Of a DNA stretch of 64,000 nt, positions 17,607 to 29,156 are shown one piece after another. Source of the stretch: Mycobacterium sp. 852002-50816_SCH5313054-b (lineage in GTDB: Bacteria > Actinomycetota > Actinomycetes > Mycobacteriales > Mycobacteriaceae); contig NZ_LZIC01000074.1 of the NCBI RefSeq assembly GCF_001667185.1, positions 35,007 through 99,006 of the forward strand. The letters are read 5' to 3'. Both the position numbers and the translations under genes were made by a program. The notes below the pieces were generated by a model that saw only the letters and a list, made by a program, of their open reading frames with translations, did not search any database and had not been told where the DNA came from. How positions within the stretch are numbered: the stretch's first letter is position 1; the number at the start of each line of letters is the position of its first letter.

Positions 17607-18748
17607 CCGGTCCGCTGAACGGCGTGCGCATCGTGATGATGGGCGGCCTGGGCCCGGCCCCCTTTTGCGGAATGTTGTTGGGAGACTTGGGCGCCGACGT
17701 GGTTCGCGTCGATGCCCTCTCGGGGGTGGACGCCGCACTGCCCATCGACTACACGGTTCGGCGCAGCCAGCGGTCACTGGCCGCCGACGTCAAGGATCCC
17801 CGGGGCACGGAGCTGGTGCACCGGCTGGCCGCCGACGCGGATGCCTTCGTCGACGTATTCCGGCCCGGCGTCGCCGAACGGCTGGGCATCGGGCCGGATG
17901 CCTTGCGGGAGCGCAATCCTCGCCTGGTGTACGCCCGCATGACGGGCTACGGGCAGGACGGACCCCTGGCCGGGCACGCCGGCCACGACATCAACTACAT
18001 CGCCCTGGCCGGAGCCCTGCACGGCATCGGCACCGCCGAATCGCCGGTGCCACCGCTCAATCTGGTCGGGGACTACGGCGGCGGCGGGATGCTGCTGGCG
18101 GTCGGGTTGCTCAGCGCGATTCTCGAAGCCCGCCAGTCCGGGACGGGTCAGGTCCTCGACGTGGCGATGGTCGACGGCGCCGCGACGCTGATGTCGCCGT
18201 ACTTCGGGATGGTCGCGGCGGGCACCTGGCGCGACCACCGGCAGGACAATCTGCTCGACGGCGCGGCCCACTTCTACGGCACCTACACCACGGCCGACGG
18301 CGGCCACATCGCCGTCGGCGCGATGGAACGAAAGTTCTACGCCGAACTGTGCGATCGCCTGGGCGTCGACGTGCCACAGGAGGACGACCGGCCGGCGACG
18401 TGGGCGGCCCACCGCGCCGAGCTGGCAGCGCGCTTCGCGGAGCGGACCCGCAACGAGTGGGAGCGGATCCTCGATTCGCCGGGATGCTGTGCGACGCCGG
18501 TGCTTTCGCTAAACGAGGCGCCGCGGCACCCCCACGCCGCCGCGCGGCAGGCCTTCATCGAGGTCGACGGCGTCACGCAACCCGCGCCCGCGCCACGCTT
18601 CTCGCGCACCCGGCCCGCGGCGCCGTCGGGTCCAGCGCTGCCGGGCGACCACACCCGCGCGCTGCTGCGCGAGGTGGGGCTGGACGCCAAGACCATCGCC
18701 GAACTCGTCGACTCCGGCGTGGTGGCACAGAGCAAGAGGGGACGATAA
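17603..18748 (+). CDS. CaiB/BaiF-family CoA transferase or acyl-CoA racemase
   Basis: 381 residues. Typical family III start LNGVRIVMMGGLGPAPFCGMLLGDLGADVVRVD, then ARMTGYGQDGPLAGHAGHDINYIALAG, which carries the His/Asp region of alpha-methylacyl-CoA racemase and the catalytic Asp position of CoA transferases. NLVGDYGGGGMLLAVGLL is also characteristic of the racemase (Mcr/AMACR) branch. Racemisation of 2-methylacyl-CoA fits a route degrading branched or sterol side chains. GTGA overlap with the hydratase gene, and directly abuts the dehydrogenase. Confidence 0.87.
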
Positions 18749-20044
18749 ATGTCGTGGGACTTCTCCACCGACCCGCAATGGGCCGAACAACTGGAATGGG
18801 TCGAGGAGTTCGTGCGCAGCGAGTGCGAACCGATCGACCTGATCGTCAAGGAATCTCACGACCTGGGTGACCCGGTGCGGCAGGCCCTGATCCCGCCCCT
18901 GCAGGAGATCGTCAAGGAGCGCGGCCTCTGGGCCACCCACCTTGGGCCACACCTCGGCGGCCCGGGCTATGGGCAGGTGAAGCTTGCTCTGCTCAACGAG
19001 ATCCTGGGCCGCTCGGAGTGCGCGCCGATCGTCTTCGGTTCGCAGGCACCCGATTCGGGCAACAGCGAAATCCTCGCGCACTACGGCACACCCGAACTCA
19101 AGGCGCGCTATCTCGAACCGCTGCTGGACAACCGCATCGTCTCCTGCTTCTCGATGACCGAGCCGCAGGGCGGCGCGGACCCCAAGGTCTTCCGCACCAC
19201 CGCGGTGCCCGACGGTGATCATTGGATCATCAACGGGGAGAAGTGGTTTTCCTCGTTCGCCTCGATGGCGTCGTTCATCATCGTGATGGCGATGACCGAC
19301 CCCGAAGCGCCGCCGTATCAGCGCTACTCGATGTTCGTGGTGCCGGGCGACACTCCCGGCATCAACGTGCTGCGCGACGTCGGGCTGGGGTACCAGCCGA
19401 TGGGCGGTGGGCGCGAAGGGTACGTCCGTTACGAGAACGTCCGGGTGCCCGCCGACCACATGCTGGGCCCGCGCGGCGGGGCCTTCGTCGTGGCCCAAAC
19501 GCGCTTAGGCGGCGGACGAATTCACCACGCCATGCGTACGGTCGGGTTGGTCCGGCGCATCTTCGACATGATCTGTGAGCGGGCGGTGTCGCGTTACACC
19601 CAGGGCGAGGTGCTGGCCAACAAGCAACTGGTCCAGGAGATGATCGCCGACTCGTGGATGGAGATCGAGGCCTTTCGGCTGCTGACCCTGCAAACGGCTT
19701 GGAAGATCGACCAATTCAATGACTACAAGGCGGTGCGCGCCGACATCTCGGCGGTGAAGGCGATGATGCAGAAGGTGTTGCATGACGTGTCGTCGCGGGC
19801 GCTTCAACTGCATGGCTCCTTGGGCACCACCCATGAGATGCCCTTCGTGCAGTACCTGGTGGAGTCGTTCGTGCTCGGCCTCGCCGACGGTCCCACCGAA
19901 GTGCACAAGGTGACGCTGGCACGCCTGTTGCTCAAAGACCGCCCGCCCGCGCCGGACCTGTTCCCCTCCGAGCACCTGCTGCGGTTGCGCGCGGCCGCCG
20001 AGGCCAAGTTCGCCGACCGGCTGGCGGGCATCCCGCGCGGGTAG
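18749..20044 (+). CDS. Acyl-CoA dehydrogenase
   Basis: 431 residues, single-module FAD-dependent enzyme. Motifs: CFSMTEPQGGADPKVFRTTA (flavin/substrate loop), WIINGEKWFSSFASMASF, GGGRIHHAMRTVGLVRRIFD and LQLHGSLGTTHEMPFVQYL. The C-terminal LADGPTEVHKVTLARLLL has the position of the flavin-binding segment. It begins immediately after the stop of the CoA-transferase, so the operon encodes dehydrogenation, epimerisation and hydration of a CoA thioester. Substrate unknown. Confidence 0.9.
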   Translation: MSWDFSTDPQWAEQLEWVEEFVRSECEPIDLIVKESHDLGDPVRQALIPPLQEIVKERGLWATHLGPHLGGPGYGQVKLALLNEILGRSECAPIVFGSQAPDSGNSEILAHYGTPELKARYLEPLLDNRIVSCFSMTEPQGGADPKVFRTTAVPDGDHWIINGEKWFSSFASMASFIIVMAMTDPEAPPYQRYSMFVVPGDTPGINVLRDVGLGYQPMGGGREGYVRYENVRVPADHMLGPRGGAFVVAQTRLGGGRIHHAMRTVGLVRRIFDMICERAVSRYTQGEVLANKQLVQEMIADSWMEIEAFRLLTLQTAWKIDQFNDYKAVRADISAVKAMMQKVLHDVSSRALQLHGSLGTTHEMPFVQYLVESFVLGLADGPTEVHKVTLARLLLKDRPPAPDLFPSEHLLRLRAAAEAKFADRLAGIPRG

Positions 20045-20052
20045 CCCCGTGG

Positions 20053-20751
20053 TTACACGGCTTTGGTGACGCCGACGTAGGACAGCACCACGTCGGATTG
20101 ATCGGTCTCCCGCGTCAGCGTGGCGTAGGAACGGATGAACGACTGGCCCACGCATCCGTCGATCTTGACGTGGAAGTTGCTGATCATCACCCAGGGGCTC
20201 GCACTCTTGAACGGCTTTTTGACCACCGGCACCACGATCACCAGCCCCGGCTTGAGACCCACGGTGATGACGCCGTTCACCGGGACGGTGATCAGCGGTA
20301 TGGGAGTCACCACACCGGTGAACGCGCCCGCCAGGCCGAGCCCCGGGGTGACGCCGGCGCTGCCTCCCATCGTGACGCCGTTGGACGTGCTCATGTCGAT
20401 GCCGCAGCCGATCTCGTAGCCCACCTCGAGGGTGCCCCGGGGCTGCTCCGGTCCGATCAGCGAGCCGACGAACGTCCCGCTGGCCAGGTATTCGCGGGAC
20501 GAAGCGGCGGTGGTCAGCGGCGCCACCGGGATCTGCGACTCGTCCTTGGCACCGAGGCCCAGGGTCCAGCCGTCCGGAGTCTTGAGGATTGCCGGGGCGT
20601 TCGATGCCACGCCGCCGTCCGGGGCGGGCACCGTCGCGGCGGCGGGGTCGACGTCCGGATCGGCGCTGGTCGACGGTGCCGTGGCCAGGGCCATGACCAG
20701 ACAAACCGCGACAACCGCAGCGCGGCGAACGACCACGGTTATCGGCCTCAC
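20053..20751 (-). CDS. MspA-family outer membrane porin
   Basis: 232 residues with a signal peptide (about 1-31, ending ATAPSTSADPD). The mature part matches MspA-like porins: DGWTLGLGAKDESQIPVAPL, SREYLASGTFVGSLIG, LEVGYEIGCGIDMSTSNGV and a C-terminal FHVKIDGCVGQSFIRSYATL. The two cysteines are present in some MspA relatives of slow growers but not in M. smegmatis MspA itself. The product should form an octameric channel in the mycolate outer membrane. GTG start. Convergent with the dehydrogenase operon. Confidence 0.87.
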   Translation of the reverse strand: MRPITVVVRRAAVVAVCLVMALATAPSTSADPDVDPAAATVPAPDGGVASNAPAILKTPDGWTLGLGAKDESQIPVAPLTTAASSREYLASGTFVGSLIGPEQPRGTLEVGYEIGCGIDMSTSNGVTMGGSAGVTPGLGLAGAFTGVVTPIPLITVPVNGVITVGLKPGLVIVVPVVKKPFKSASPWVMISNFHVKIDGCVGQSFIRSYATLTRETDQSDVVLSYVGVTKAV

Positions 20752-20922
20752 CCGCGATACCGTAGGCGCGGCGCGAAACGGGTCGGGGAATTTGCTGGAC
20801 AGCCGGCCGAAGTCGTTGTGCGTTCGTAACTGATCCGCGATATGGCCCCGGAACGCTGCGCCGTTGCTGTATCGGTTTGTTTGCCGGGCCGCTAGACTGG
20901 GCGGGCAACAGAGAGGGCGGAA

Positions 20923-21153
20923 ATGAAGCGCGTTTTGGTGGCCGTCGCGATGAGCGCCATGGCCCTCGCGGCCAGTTCGGCCGTGGCGAACGCCGACCCG
21001 GATCCCTTCTCACCGCCCTCGCCCGGGGTGGTCGATCTGATCACGACGGAGAGTCCGGGACTGTTGGTGGACCCGTCCGACGAGGGCGGCCCATCGATGG
21101 CCTGGGGCGGTACCGGCATGTATTGCCAAAACCTGTACGTCAAGTGCCGCTAA
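20923..21153 (+). CDS. Small secreted hypothetical protein
   Basis: 76 residues. Signal peptide about 1-25 (KRVLVAVAMSAMALAASS, cleavage after ANA), leaving a mature chain near 50 residues with SPPSPGVVDL and a C-terminal WGGTGMYCQNLYVKC with two cysteines that could form a disulfide. GAGGGCGG precedes the ATG. Similar short exported proteins are frequent in mycobacteria; function unknown. The 3' end overlaps the convergent phosphotransferase by four bases. Confidence 0.7.
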   Translation: MKRVLVAVAMSAMALAASSAVANADPDPFSPPSPGVVDLITTESPGLLVDPSDEGGPSMAWGGTGMYCQNLYVKCR

Positions 21154-22109
21154 CCCAGCATTGAGCGCGCTCGCTCGAGCAGCCGCGGCAACGTGGGGGC
21201 CATGGCCTCCCATTCGGTCCGCGGTGAGCTTCTGCGGCGGTTGTGCTTGACGATCAGCGACCAGGTCGCCGCCGACTTGAAGCACGCCAGCGCGCTGAAC
21301 CACTCCAAATCGCTCACCTCGCAACCCAACTCGCGTTGGTAGAGCTCGGCGAGCTCACCGGTCGGGGGTGCCACCCCTGCGGAATTCGGAACCCGTCGGT
21401 ACGTCTCGGGGTCGCAGTTGATCAGGAACCAGCCCGCATCGATGCGCGGATCGCCGATCGACCAAATTTCCCAATCGATCACGGCGGCGATCCGGGACCC
21501 GACGGCCATCAGGTTGCCCAGCCGAAAGTCGCCGTGCACGACACTGGGCCCCATAGCCGTTGGTGCGCAAGCCAATAGCGCGTCCCGCACGTCGCGCCAG
21601 CCCGGCACCAGCGCAGCGTCGACGGTCTGCAGCGTGTCGGACCAGCGCCGGACCTCGGCGACCGGATCCGTGCCGGGTTCGCCGGCCAGGCCCGGGCCGT
21701 GCGGCGAAAGGCCGTGCAGGGCGGCCATGACCCGGCAGGCACCGCGGTAGCGCTCGGCCAGGTCGGCGCCGGGCGGACAGCCGTCGAAAAGCGGCTCCAC
21801 GCATTCCCCTTCGACGTGGGACATCACGAACAGCGGCGGCTCATCCGGCGGGTCGCCCGGATCCTCCCACATCACCTCGGGCACCGGAACCTGCGTTCCG
21901 GCAAGCGCTTTCATGATCCACGCCTGGCGCAACACGTCGCGGTGCGCGACCGGTTCGACGCCGGGCGGGGCAACCTTGATCACCACCGCCCGGCCATCGC
22001 GCTCGCCACGGAACGTGAGACTGGACGCGCCCCCGGCGAGCGCGGCCAGGCCGACAACGTCCGAGGCCGCGAGCCGCCGGCGCAGCTCCTCGAGATCGAG
22101 CTCGGGCAT
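21150..22109 (-). CDS. Aminoglycoside-phosphotransferase-fold kinase
   Basis: 319 residues. Kinase-like catalytic loop VVHGDFRLGNLM with Asp and Asn, and metal motif AVIDWEIWSIGDPRID. N-terminal GGASSLTFRGERDGRAVVIK has the nucleotide lysine. This belongs to the branch fused to or adjacent to acyl-CoA dehydrogenases (ACAD10/11-like), which phosphorylates 4-hydroxyacyl-CoA for degradation, not to antibiotic resistance enzymes. The ATG abuts the stop of the SDR upstream, forming a two-gene operon that suits this role. Confidence 0.85.
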   Translation of the reverse strand: MPELDLEELRRRLAASDVVGLAALAGGASSLTFRGERDGRAVVIKVAPPGVEPVAHRDVLRQAWIMKALAGTQVPVPEVMWEDPGDPPDEPPLFVMSHVEGECVEPLFDGCPPGADLAERYRGACRVMAALHGLSPHGPGLAGEPGTDPVAEVRRWSDTLQTVDAALVPGWRDVRDALLACAPTAMGPSVVHGDFRLGNLMAVGSRIAAVIDWEIWSIGDPRIDAGWFLINCDPETYRRVPNSAGVAPPTGELAELYQRELGCEVSDLEWFSALACFKSAATWSLIVKHNRRRSSPRTEWEAMAPTLPRLLERARSMLG

Positions 22110-22901
22110 TCAGCCGGCCCAGCCGACCTCGGCCAAAAACGGCTGGGTGTGCGCGATGCGCCCGGTCATGGCCTTCGGATCGCAGGTGCACAACCGGAGG
22201 GCGGTCTCGGTGATCAGTTCGATGTCCTCGGTGTCGGTCCTGGCCAGGTCCAGGGTGCCGGCTCCGGGCGTCGCCACGGGGTTGGACGGGGCGGCGGCGT
22301 TGACCGCGATGCCGTCGTCGTAGAGCTCGGCGGCAAGGCTTTTGGTGAGCCGGTTGAGCGCGGCCTTGGCCGTTCCGTAGATGCCGAAACCCGCGCTCCG
22401 GTCGAATTCGGAGAACGGCGGCCCGGGCGGCAGGTCGCCGCCCACCGACGTCAGGTTCAGGATCCAGCCGCGTCCGCGCTCGCGCATCGCGGGAATCGCC
22501 AACTGGCACAGGTGCAGCGGCCCCAGCACGTGCATCTCGATCATCAGCCGGGCCCGCCGCTCCGGAAACCCGTCGAGCGGCCGCAGGAAGGTGACCGCGG
22601 CATTGTTGACCAGGATGTCGGGGGCGCCGACGGCGCTCACCACCTCCGCGAAAAGCCGTTCGCGTTCGTCGGATTGGGCGAGGTCCGCGGCAATCGCGAT
22701 GGCGCGGCCGCCGGCGGCCGCGATCTCGTCGCGGGTCTGGCTCAGCGATCCCTGGTACTTGGGATCGGGGTCCATGGTGCGTGCGGTCAGCGCCACCGTC
22801 GCCCCCCGCGCCGCGAGCCGAGCCGCGATCGCCTTGCCCAGCCCCCGGCTGCTGCCGGTGACGAGGGCCACCATCCCGTCGCACCGTTGGTCTGCGCCCA
22901 T
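22110..22901 (-). CDS. Short-chain dehydrogenase/reductase
   Basis: 263 residues. VTGSSRGLGKAIAARLAARG cofactor motif, DILVNNAAVTF, and active site NLTSVGGDLPPG...FGIYGTAKAALNRL (Ser, Tyr, Lys). First gene of an operon with the kinase at 21150. Its C-terminal third lacks the usual VDGG segment and ends RIAHTQPFLAEVGWAG, as in actinobacterial SDRs near ACAD10/11-like genes. Upstream near-palindrome at 22953-22967. Confidence 0.85.
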   Translation of the reverse strand: MGADQRCDGMVALVTGSSRGLGKAIAARLAARGATVALTARTMDPDPKYQGSLSQTRDEIAAAGGRAIAIAADLAQSDERERLFAEVVSAVGAPDILVNNAAVTFLRPLDGFPERRARLMIEMHVLGPLHLCQLAIPAMRERGRGWILNLTSVGGDLPPGPPFSEFDRSAGFGIYGTAKAALNRLTKSLAAELYDDGIAVNAAAPSNPVATPGAGTLDLARTDTEDIELITETALRLCTCDPKAMTGRIAHTQPFLAEVGWAG

Positions 22902-22952
22902 CGTCTACCTCCTCGGGGACTCCCGCCGCCCGGAAACGGCTTCTCGAAAAGA

Positions 22953-22967
22953 GAGAATGCCATTATC
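22953..22967. promoter_or_regulatory. Near-palindrome GAGAATGCCATTATC upstream of SDR-kinase operon
   Basis: Fifteen bases about 50 upstream of the SDR start. It matches 16785-16799 at 11 of 15 positions (consensus GAGAANGNNATTNTC). Both sites precede acyl-CoA-type operons, so one TetR-like repressor may serve both. Confidence 0.4.
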
Positions 22968-23027
22968 GTCCGCCGGGCGGAAGGGTGGCCAGGATTCCCG
23001 CGACAACCGAGCGGGAATCCCCCGCGC

Positions 23028-23273
23028 ATGAGCACACCGCCAGCGGTCGTCGAGCTGATCGACGCACTCGCCTTCGACATCTATGACGCCTACGACCGCC
23101 CGCGCCTCTACCCTGCGCCGGAGAAGGCGCAGGCGATTACGGCGGCGCGCTACCTGGCCCGACAGCTGGTCCGGAAGGGCTGGCGCAACGACGGCGGCGT
23201 CGAACTGCCCTCCTGCCCGTACGGGACCGTGACCTGCTTTGACTCGGCACCGCACGCGCACTGCGAAATGTAG
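23028..23273 (+). CDS. Hypothetical small protein
   Basis: 81 residues, soluble, helical N-terminal half (VVELIDALAFDIYDAYDRPR) and a C-terminal segment with three cysteines and two histidines (CPYGTVTCFDSAPHAHCEM). ATG at 23028 lies in the divergent gap from the SDR; the frame is open upstream but antisense to other genes. Convergent with doxX at three bases. The Cys/His tail might bind metal; no family recognised. Confidence 0.55.
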   Translation: MSTPPAVVELIDALAFDIYDAYDRPRLYPAPEKAQAITAARYLARQLVRKGWRNDGGVELPSCPYGTVTCFDSAPHAHCEM

Positions 23274-23275
23274 GG

Positions 23276-23704
23276 TCAACCCCCGGCGTTGCCGCGTAGG
23301 GCCTCGACGGAATATCTCCCGCCGCCCATGAAGACCAGCAGCAGGAAACCGAAGCAGAAAAGTATCGCCAAAGCACCGCCATTGCCCGCGGGTGGATCGC
23401 CAATGGGCCAGAGCGCTCGCGGTTGATGCATCCAGAAATAGGCGACCGCCATTTCCCCCGAGGCGATGAAAGCGGCCGCGCGGGTGAACAATCCGGTCGC
23501 GATCAGCAGCCCCGCGACCAATTCGAGCAGGCCGGCGTACCACCCGGGCCAGACTCCGAACTCGACGCGCCATCCGGGACGCACGGGCCAGCTGAAGGCG
23601 CTCGTCGAGCCGTACGCGGCGAAGAGCAAACCGTAGACCAACCGATAAAGGCTCAGCGCAGCCGGCGCGAACTGGTCGAGACGGCGGTCGACAGCCTTCG
23701 TCAT
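23276..23704 (-). CDS. DoxX-family membrane protein
   Basis: 142 residues with four hydrophobic segments (ALSLYRLVYGLLFAAYG, WYAGLLELVAGLLIATGLF, the following alanine-rich span and ALAILFCFGFLLLVFMGGG). The LLELVAGLLIATGLFTR stretch is the DoxX signature. DoxX-like proteins in mycobacteria take part in membrane redox complexes. The ATG overlaps the stop of the upstream hydrolase (ATGA). Size and position next to mmr suggest equivalence to Rv3064c (141 aa, from memory). Confidence 0.8.
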   Translation of the reverse strand: MTKAVDRRLDQFAPAALSLYRLVYGLLFAAYGSTSAFSWPVRPGWRVEFGVWPGWYAGLLELVAGLLIATGLFTRAAAFIASGEMAVAYFWMHQPRALWPIGDPPAGNGGALAILFCFGFLLLVFMGGGRYSVEALRGNAGG

Positions 23705-24618
23705 AGCCCAGAGGTTACGGTCGCCACCCAGCCAAGCAAGCGACGCCACAGCCGATGGCGGCTCGATGCCATGTTGTGGCAGTGCGCGCTGTCGGCCAGG
23801 ACGACGGTGGTGATGTCGGGGCTGCCGCGAAACAGGGCGGCCTCCGAGCGTGGCTCCGGCGAGACGTCGACGACGCCGTAGCCGAGGAGCACCGGAACGC
23901 CGATCTGCGCGGCGTGCTCGGCCACGACGCCGGGGACCATCGCGGTGCCGAACACGCGCGGCACCACCGACTTCGCCGTGACGCAATCGGCCGCGACGAC
24001 GTCGGCGGGGACGTCGGCGAGGTGGAACCAGCTCTGCAGGTACTCCCGCGGGCCCTCGGCGTAGGGCTCGGGAAGCGCGGCGAGGATCTGACGGGCCAGC
24101 TCTTCGCGGCCCTGCCGGGTTGCCGCGCGGGCGATGAACGCCGGATCGAGGTTCAGGGGTGCCACGTGCTGATTGGTACAGCCGAGAGCCGCCAGGCCCG
24201 CGTAGCTGGAAAACAGTGATTGCTGAACGATCGCCAGGTATGCGCCCGGCGAATGCGCCACGGCCACCGCGGGTGCGTCGTCGCCGGTGACGTCCGGCAG
24301 CGCGGAGACCGCCCGCGCGAGCGCGGCGGCGATGTCGGTGAAGCCGAAATCGCGCACGGGCTTGGAACTTTCGCCGGTGCCCAGCGGGTCGATCGTGACG
24401 ACGCTGTAGCCGTTCTCGGTGGCGAACTCGGCGAAGCTGTAGCCGCTGCGGCCGGCGATGTTGAGGTCCCAGTACTCGCGGCTGTAGGTGCCGCCCGGGA
24501 GGCAGACGAGTACGGCACCCGGGGCGCCGGGCGGCGGGTAATACGTCGCCGCCAGCGACGCCCGCTCGCCGACCACGTCGCTCACGTCGAAGCGCAACGG
24601 TCGTGGGGAAACGGTCAT
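23701..24618 (-). CDS. Alpha/beta-hydrolase fold protein
   Basis: 305 residues. VLVCLPGGTYSREYWD is the oxyanion region, and the nucleophile elbow reads AVAHSPGAYLAI (GHSxG variant, A-H-S-P-G). Acid and His candidates are in GYGVVDVSPEP and LADSAHCHNM. ATG at 24618 with GAAAGG upstream is chosen; an upstream extension rich in Arg/Ser lacks family similarity. Cytosolic serine hydrolase or esterase, substrate unknown. Co-transcribed with doxX through ATGA. Confidence 0.82.
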   Translation of the reverse strand: MTVSPRPLRFDVSDVVGERASLAATYYPPPGAPGAVLVCLPGGTYSREYWDLNIAGRSGYSFAEFATENGYSVVTIDPLGTGESSKPVRDFGFTDIAAALARAVSALPDVTGDDAPAVAVAHSPGAYLAIVQQSLFSSYAGLAALGCTNQHVAPLNLDPAFIARAATRQGREELARQILAALPEPYAEGPREYLQSWFHLADVPADVVAADCVTAKSVVPRVFGTAMVPGVVAEHAAQIGVPVLLGYGVVDVSPEPRSEAALFRGSPDITTVVLADSAHCHNMASSRHRLWRRLLGWVATVTSGL

Positions 24619-24737
24619 CGTGCGCCTTTCCGTCGTAGCGTCATGGTTGGGATCAGATTGAACCGCGCGGCGAGGTCGGGAGTGGGAAATGGTGGAACAG
24701 GCCGAAAACGCCGACAAGACGGCGTCGGGTTAGCGCG

Positions 24738-25061
24738 TTGACTTACTGGTTGCTGCTGGGTGCGATCTTCGCCGAGGTCGTCGCGACCAGCCTGCTCAAG
24801 AGCACCGAGGGATTCAGCCGGCTGTGGCCGACGGTCACCTGTCTGGTCGGCTATGCCGTGTCCTTCGCGCTGCTGGCGTTGTCGATCTCGCGCGGCATGC
24901 GCACGGACGTCGCCTACGCGTTGTGGTCGGCGATCGGGACGGCCGCGATCGTGCTGATCGCCGTGCTGTTTCTCGGCTCCCCGGTGTCGGTGGCGAAGGT
25001 CGTCGGCGTCGCGTTGATCATCGCCGGCGTGGTCACGTTGAACCTGGCCGGCGCGCATTAG
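24738..25061 (+). CDS. mmr: SMR multidrug efflux protein Mmr
   Basis: 107 residues, four transmembrane helices. The catalytic membrane glutamate is in GAIFAEVVATSLLKSTEGF (about residue 13), and the helix-4 segment VVGVALIIAGVVTLNLAGAH is as in M. tuberculosis Mmr (Rv3065) from memory, which exports lipophilic cations such as ethidium. TTG start at 24738 gives the exact family length. In M. tuberculosis the repressor gene Rv3066 (TetR) follows; here the next gene is an unrelated secreted protein. Confidence 0.95.
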   Translation: MTYWLLLGAIFAEVVATSLLKSTEGFSRLWPTVTCLVGYAVSFALLALSISRGMRTDVAYALWSAIGTAAIVLIAVLFLGSPVSVAKVVGVALIIAGVVTLNLAGAH

Positions 25062-25096
25062 GTAACGAACGGGCCCCCGGCTCAGACATTCACAGC

Positions 25097-25810
25097 ATGA
25101 TCGTCTCCCGCACCGCCGCCGCGGCCCGGGCCACCGGCGTTGCCACGCTGACCGGCGCCGCCGCGCTGGTCCTCGCGGTGGGCACGGCGCACGCCACCCC
25201 GGACCCACCGCGCGGCGAGGGCACGCTGTACGGAAATCCCGCGGCGGCCGCCGCGTTCTGGCGCTACCAGGGATACGACGACGACTGCGTGGAGATGGCG
25301 GTCTCCGACGTGGTCGGTGAGATCACCGGCCGGCAGCCCTCCGAGCAGGCCATCGTCAAGCTGGCCCAATCGACCCCCAGCACCGTCCACGCCGGGCCCA
25401 TCTACACCAAGCCGAAAAAGCGCACGCCCGGCAGCGGCACCTCGTTCGACGACGAGCCGGCGCTGCTCGCGCACTACGGCATCCATGCCGTGTCCACCGA
25501 CAACGCAACCGCCGCGAAGGCGGGCGCCCCGACGGGACTGAACGCACTCGAGCAGGACCTGGCCAAGGGACGCAGGGTGATCGTCGGGGTCAACTCCGAG
25601 CTCATCTGGCGCGAGCCCGTCGAGGACAAGGCCCCCGACGGCCAGCCGGAGGCCAACCACGCCGTCGTGGTGACCGGCGTCGACACCGCGGCCGGCGTGG
25701 TGCACCTCAACGACAGCGGCAGCGAGCAGGGCCGCGACGAACAGGTGCCGATCGACGTCTTCGCGCAATCGTGGGCCACCAGCGACGACCAGGTGACCGT
25801 CACGGGTTAG
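25097..25810 (+). CDS. Secreted C39-like papain-fold protein
   Basis: 237 residues. Signal peptide about 1-33 ends AHA before TPDPP. The mature domain has Cys in DDDCVEMAVSDVVGEITGR, His in PEANHAVVVTGVD and an Asn/Asp in VHLNDSGSEQ, the order of a C39-like cysteine peptidase. Without a transporter or bacteriocin genes nearby, it is more likely an exported peptidase or a noncatalytic relative than a leader-cleaving enzyme. Starts 35 bases after mmr, in the place where H37Rv has the mmr repressor gene. Confidence 0.75.
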   Translation: MIVSRTAAAARATGVATLTGAAALVLAVGTAHATPDPPRGEGTLYGNPAAAAAFWRYQGYDDDCVEMAVSDVVGEITGRQPSEQAIVKLAQSTPSTVHAGPIYTKPKKRTPGSGTSFDDEPALLAHYGIHAVSTDNATAAKAGAPTGLNALEQDLAKGRRVIVGVNSELIWREPVEDKAPDGQPEANHAVVVTGVDTAAGVVHLNDSGSEQGRDEQVPIDVFAQSWATSDDQVTVTG

Positions 25811-25890
25811 CGACGGGTGCGCCAACAGGAGGCGCTCTGCGGGTAGCCGTGCAGCAGCACGGCCACTGACACCCGGCCTAGGATTTCGCC

Positions 25891-26496
25891 ATGCCGATCC
25901 TTGGAAATCAGACCGTCGTCGCCGCGCGAGTGACGAGGGCGACATCCAACGCGTTGCGGATCGGGCTCACGGGCGCCGACGGCACCGAATTGGCGCGCGC
26001 TCAACAAAAGGGCGGCGTCGGCGTTTTGCTCGGATTCAAGAACGGCGGGAAAAGCGACTACACGCTTGCCGGCGCGGCGGGCGATGAATTCAGGCTGGCG
26101 GTGGCGGGAACGACGACGGTCACCAACGAGAACGGCGCCGTGGGGACGATTGTCCCGGCCGATGGCGCGGCGCGGCTGGAAGACGGAGGAGGCACCGTCC
26201 TGGCGGTGCTGCGGCCGCACACCGGATCCAAGGCCGACGGCGCCTGGCATCACCCGATCCTGTCCCCCGCCGGCGACGAACTGGGCGTCCTCACGCTGAT
26301 GACGGTCCACACCGGGTGGCGCGACATCGAAACCGAGGCAATCCAATTGCTGTTCAACCAGAACATCGCCACGCTGAAGGCGCCGTCCGCCGGTGCGATG
26401 CTCAAGCTCCGCGCCCCGGCCGCCCCGCAGCTGGGCGACATGCTCGCCGCGGCGTGCGTCGACTTCTCCGTGCTGCCCCGCGGCTACATCGCCTGA
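25891..26496 (+). CDS. Conserved hypothetical protein, beta-rich
   Basis: 201 residues, no signal peptide, beta-rich with repeated Gly turns (GTTTVTNENGAVGTIVPADG, GGTVLAVLRPH). A C-terminal helix IQLLFNQNIATLK precedes LAAACVDFSVLPRGYIA. The pattern of successive beta-hairpins with one helix resembles Tubby/scramblase-like (LURP-one) folds, but this is only an impression. The gene stands alone between the C39-like gene and glgP. Confidence 0.6.
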   Translation: MPILGNQTVVAARVTRATSNALRIGLTGADGTELARAQQKGGVGVLLGFKNGGKSDYTLAGAAGDEFRLAVAGTTTVTNENGAVGTIVPADGAARLEDGGGTVLAVLRPHTGSKADGAWHHPILSPAGDELGVLTLMTVHTGWRDIETEAIQLLFNQNIATLKAPSAGAMLKLRAPAAPQLGDMLAAACVDFSVLPRGYIA

Positions 26497-26636
26497 CCGG
26501 CTCGCCGTTTCGTCGCCGGCGCGTGGGCCCTCGTTCACGTGGCGGACGCCAATTGCGCGCCTGGTGTGCAAACACCGCTGCCACACTGACTCACCTGCGC
26601 GCCGCCGGGCATCGCTCTAGGGAATAGGACTCACGA

Positions 26637-29152
<2,516 letters not shown>

Positions 29153-29156
<4 letters not shown>

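Noticed and set aside
21150..22109. Antibiotic-resistance aminoglycoside phosphotransferase
   Set aside because: The kinase motifs are generic, and the SDR partner and sequence type point to the ACAD10/11-like metabolic branch.
25097..25810. Bacteriocin leader peptidase system
   Set aside because: The C39-like domain is on a secreted protein with no ABC transporter or precursor peptide nearby.
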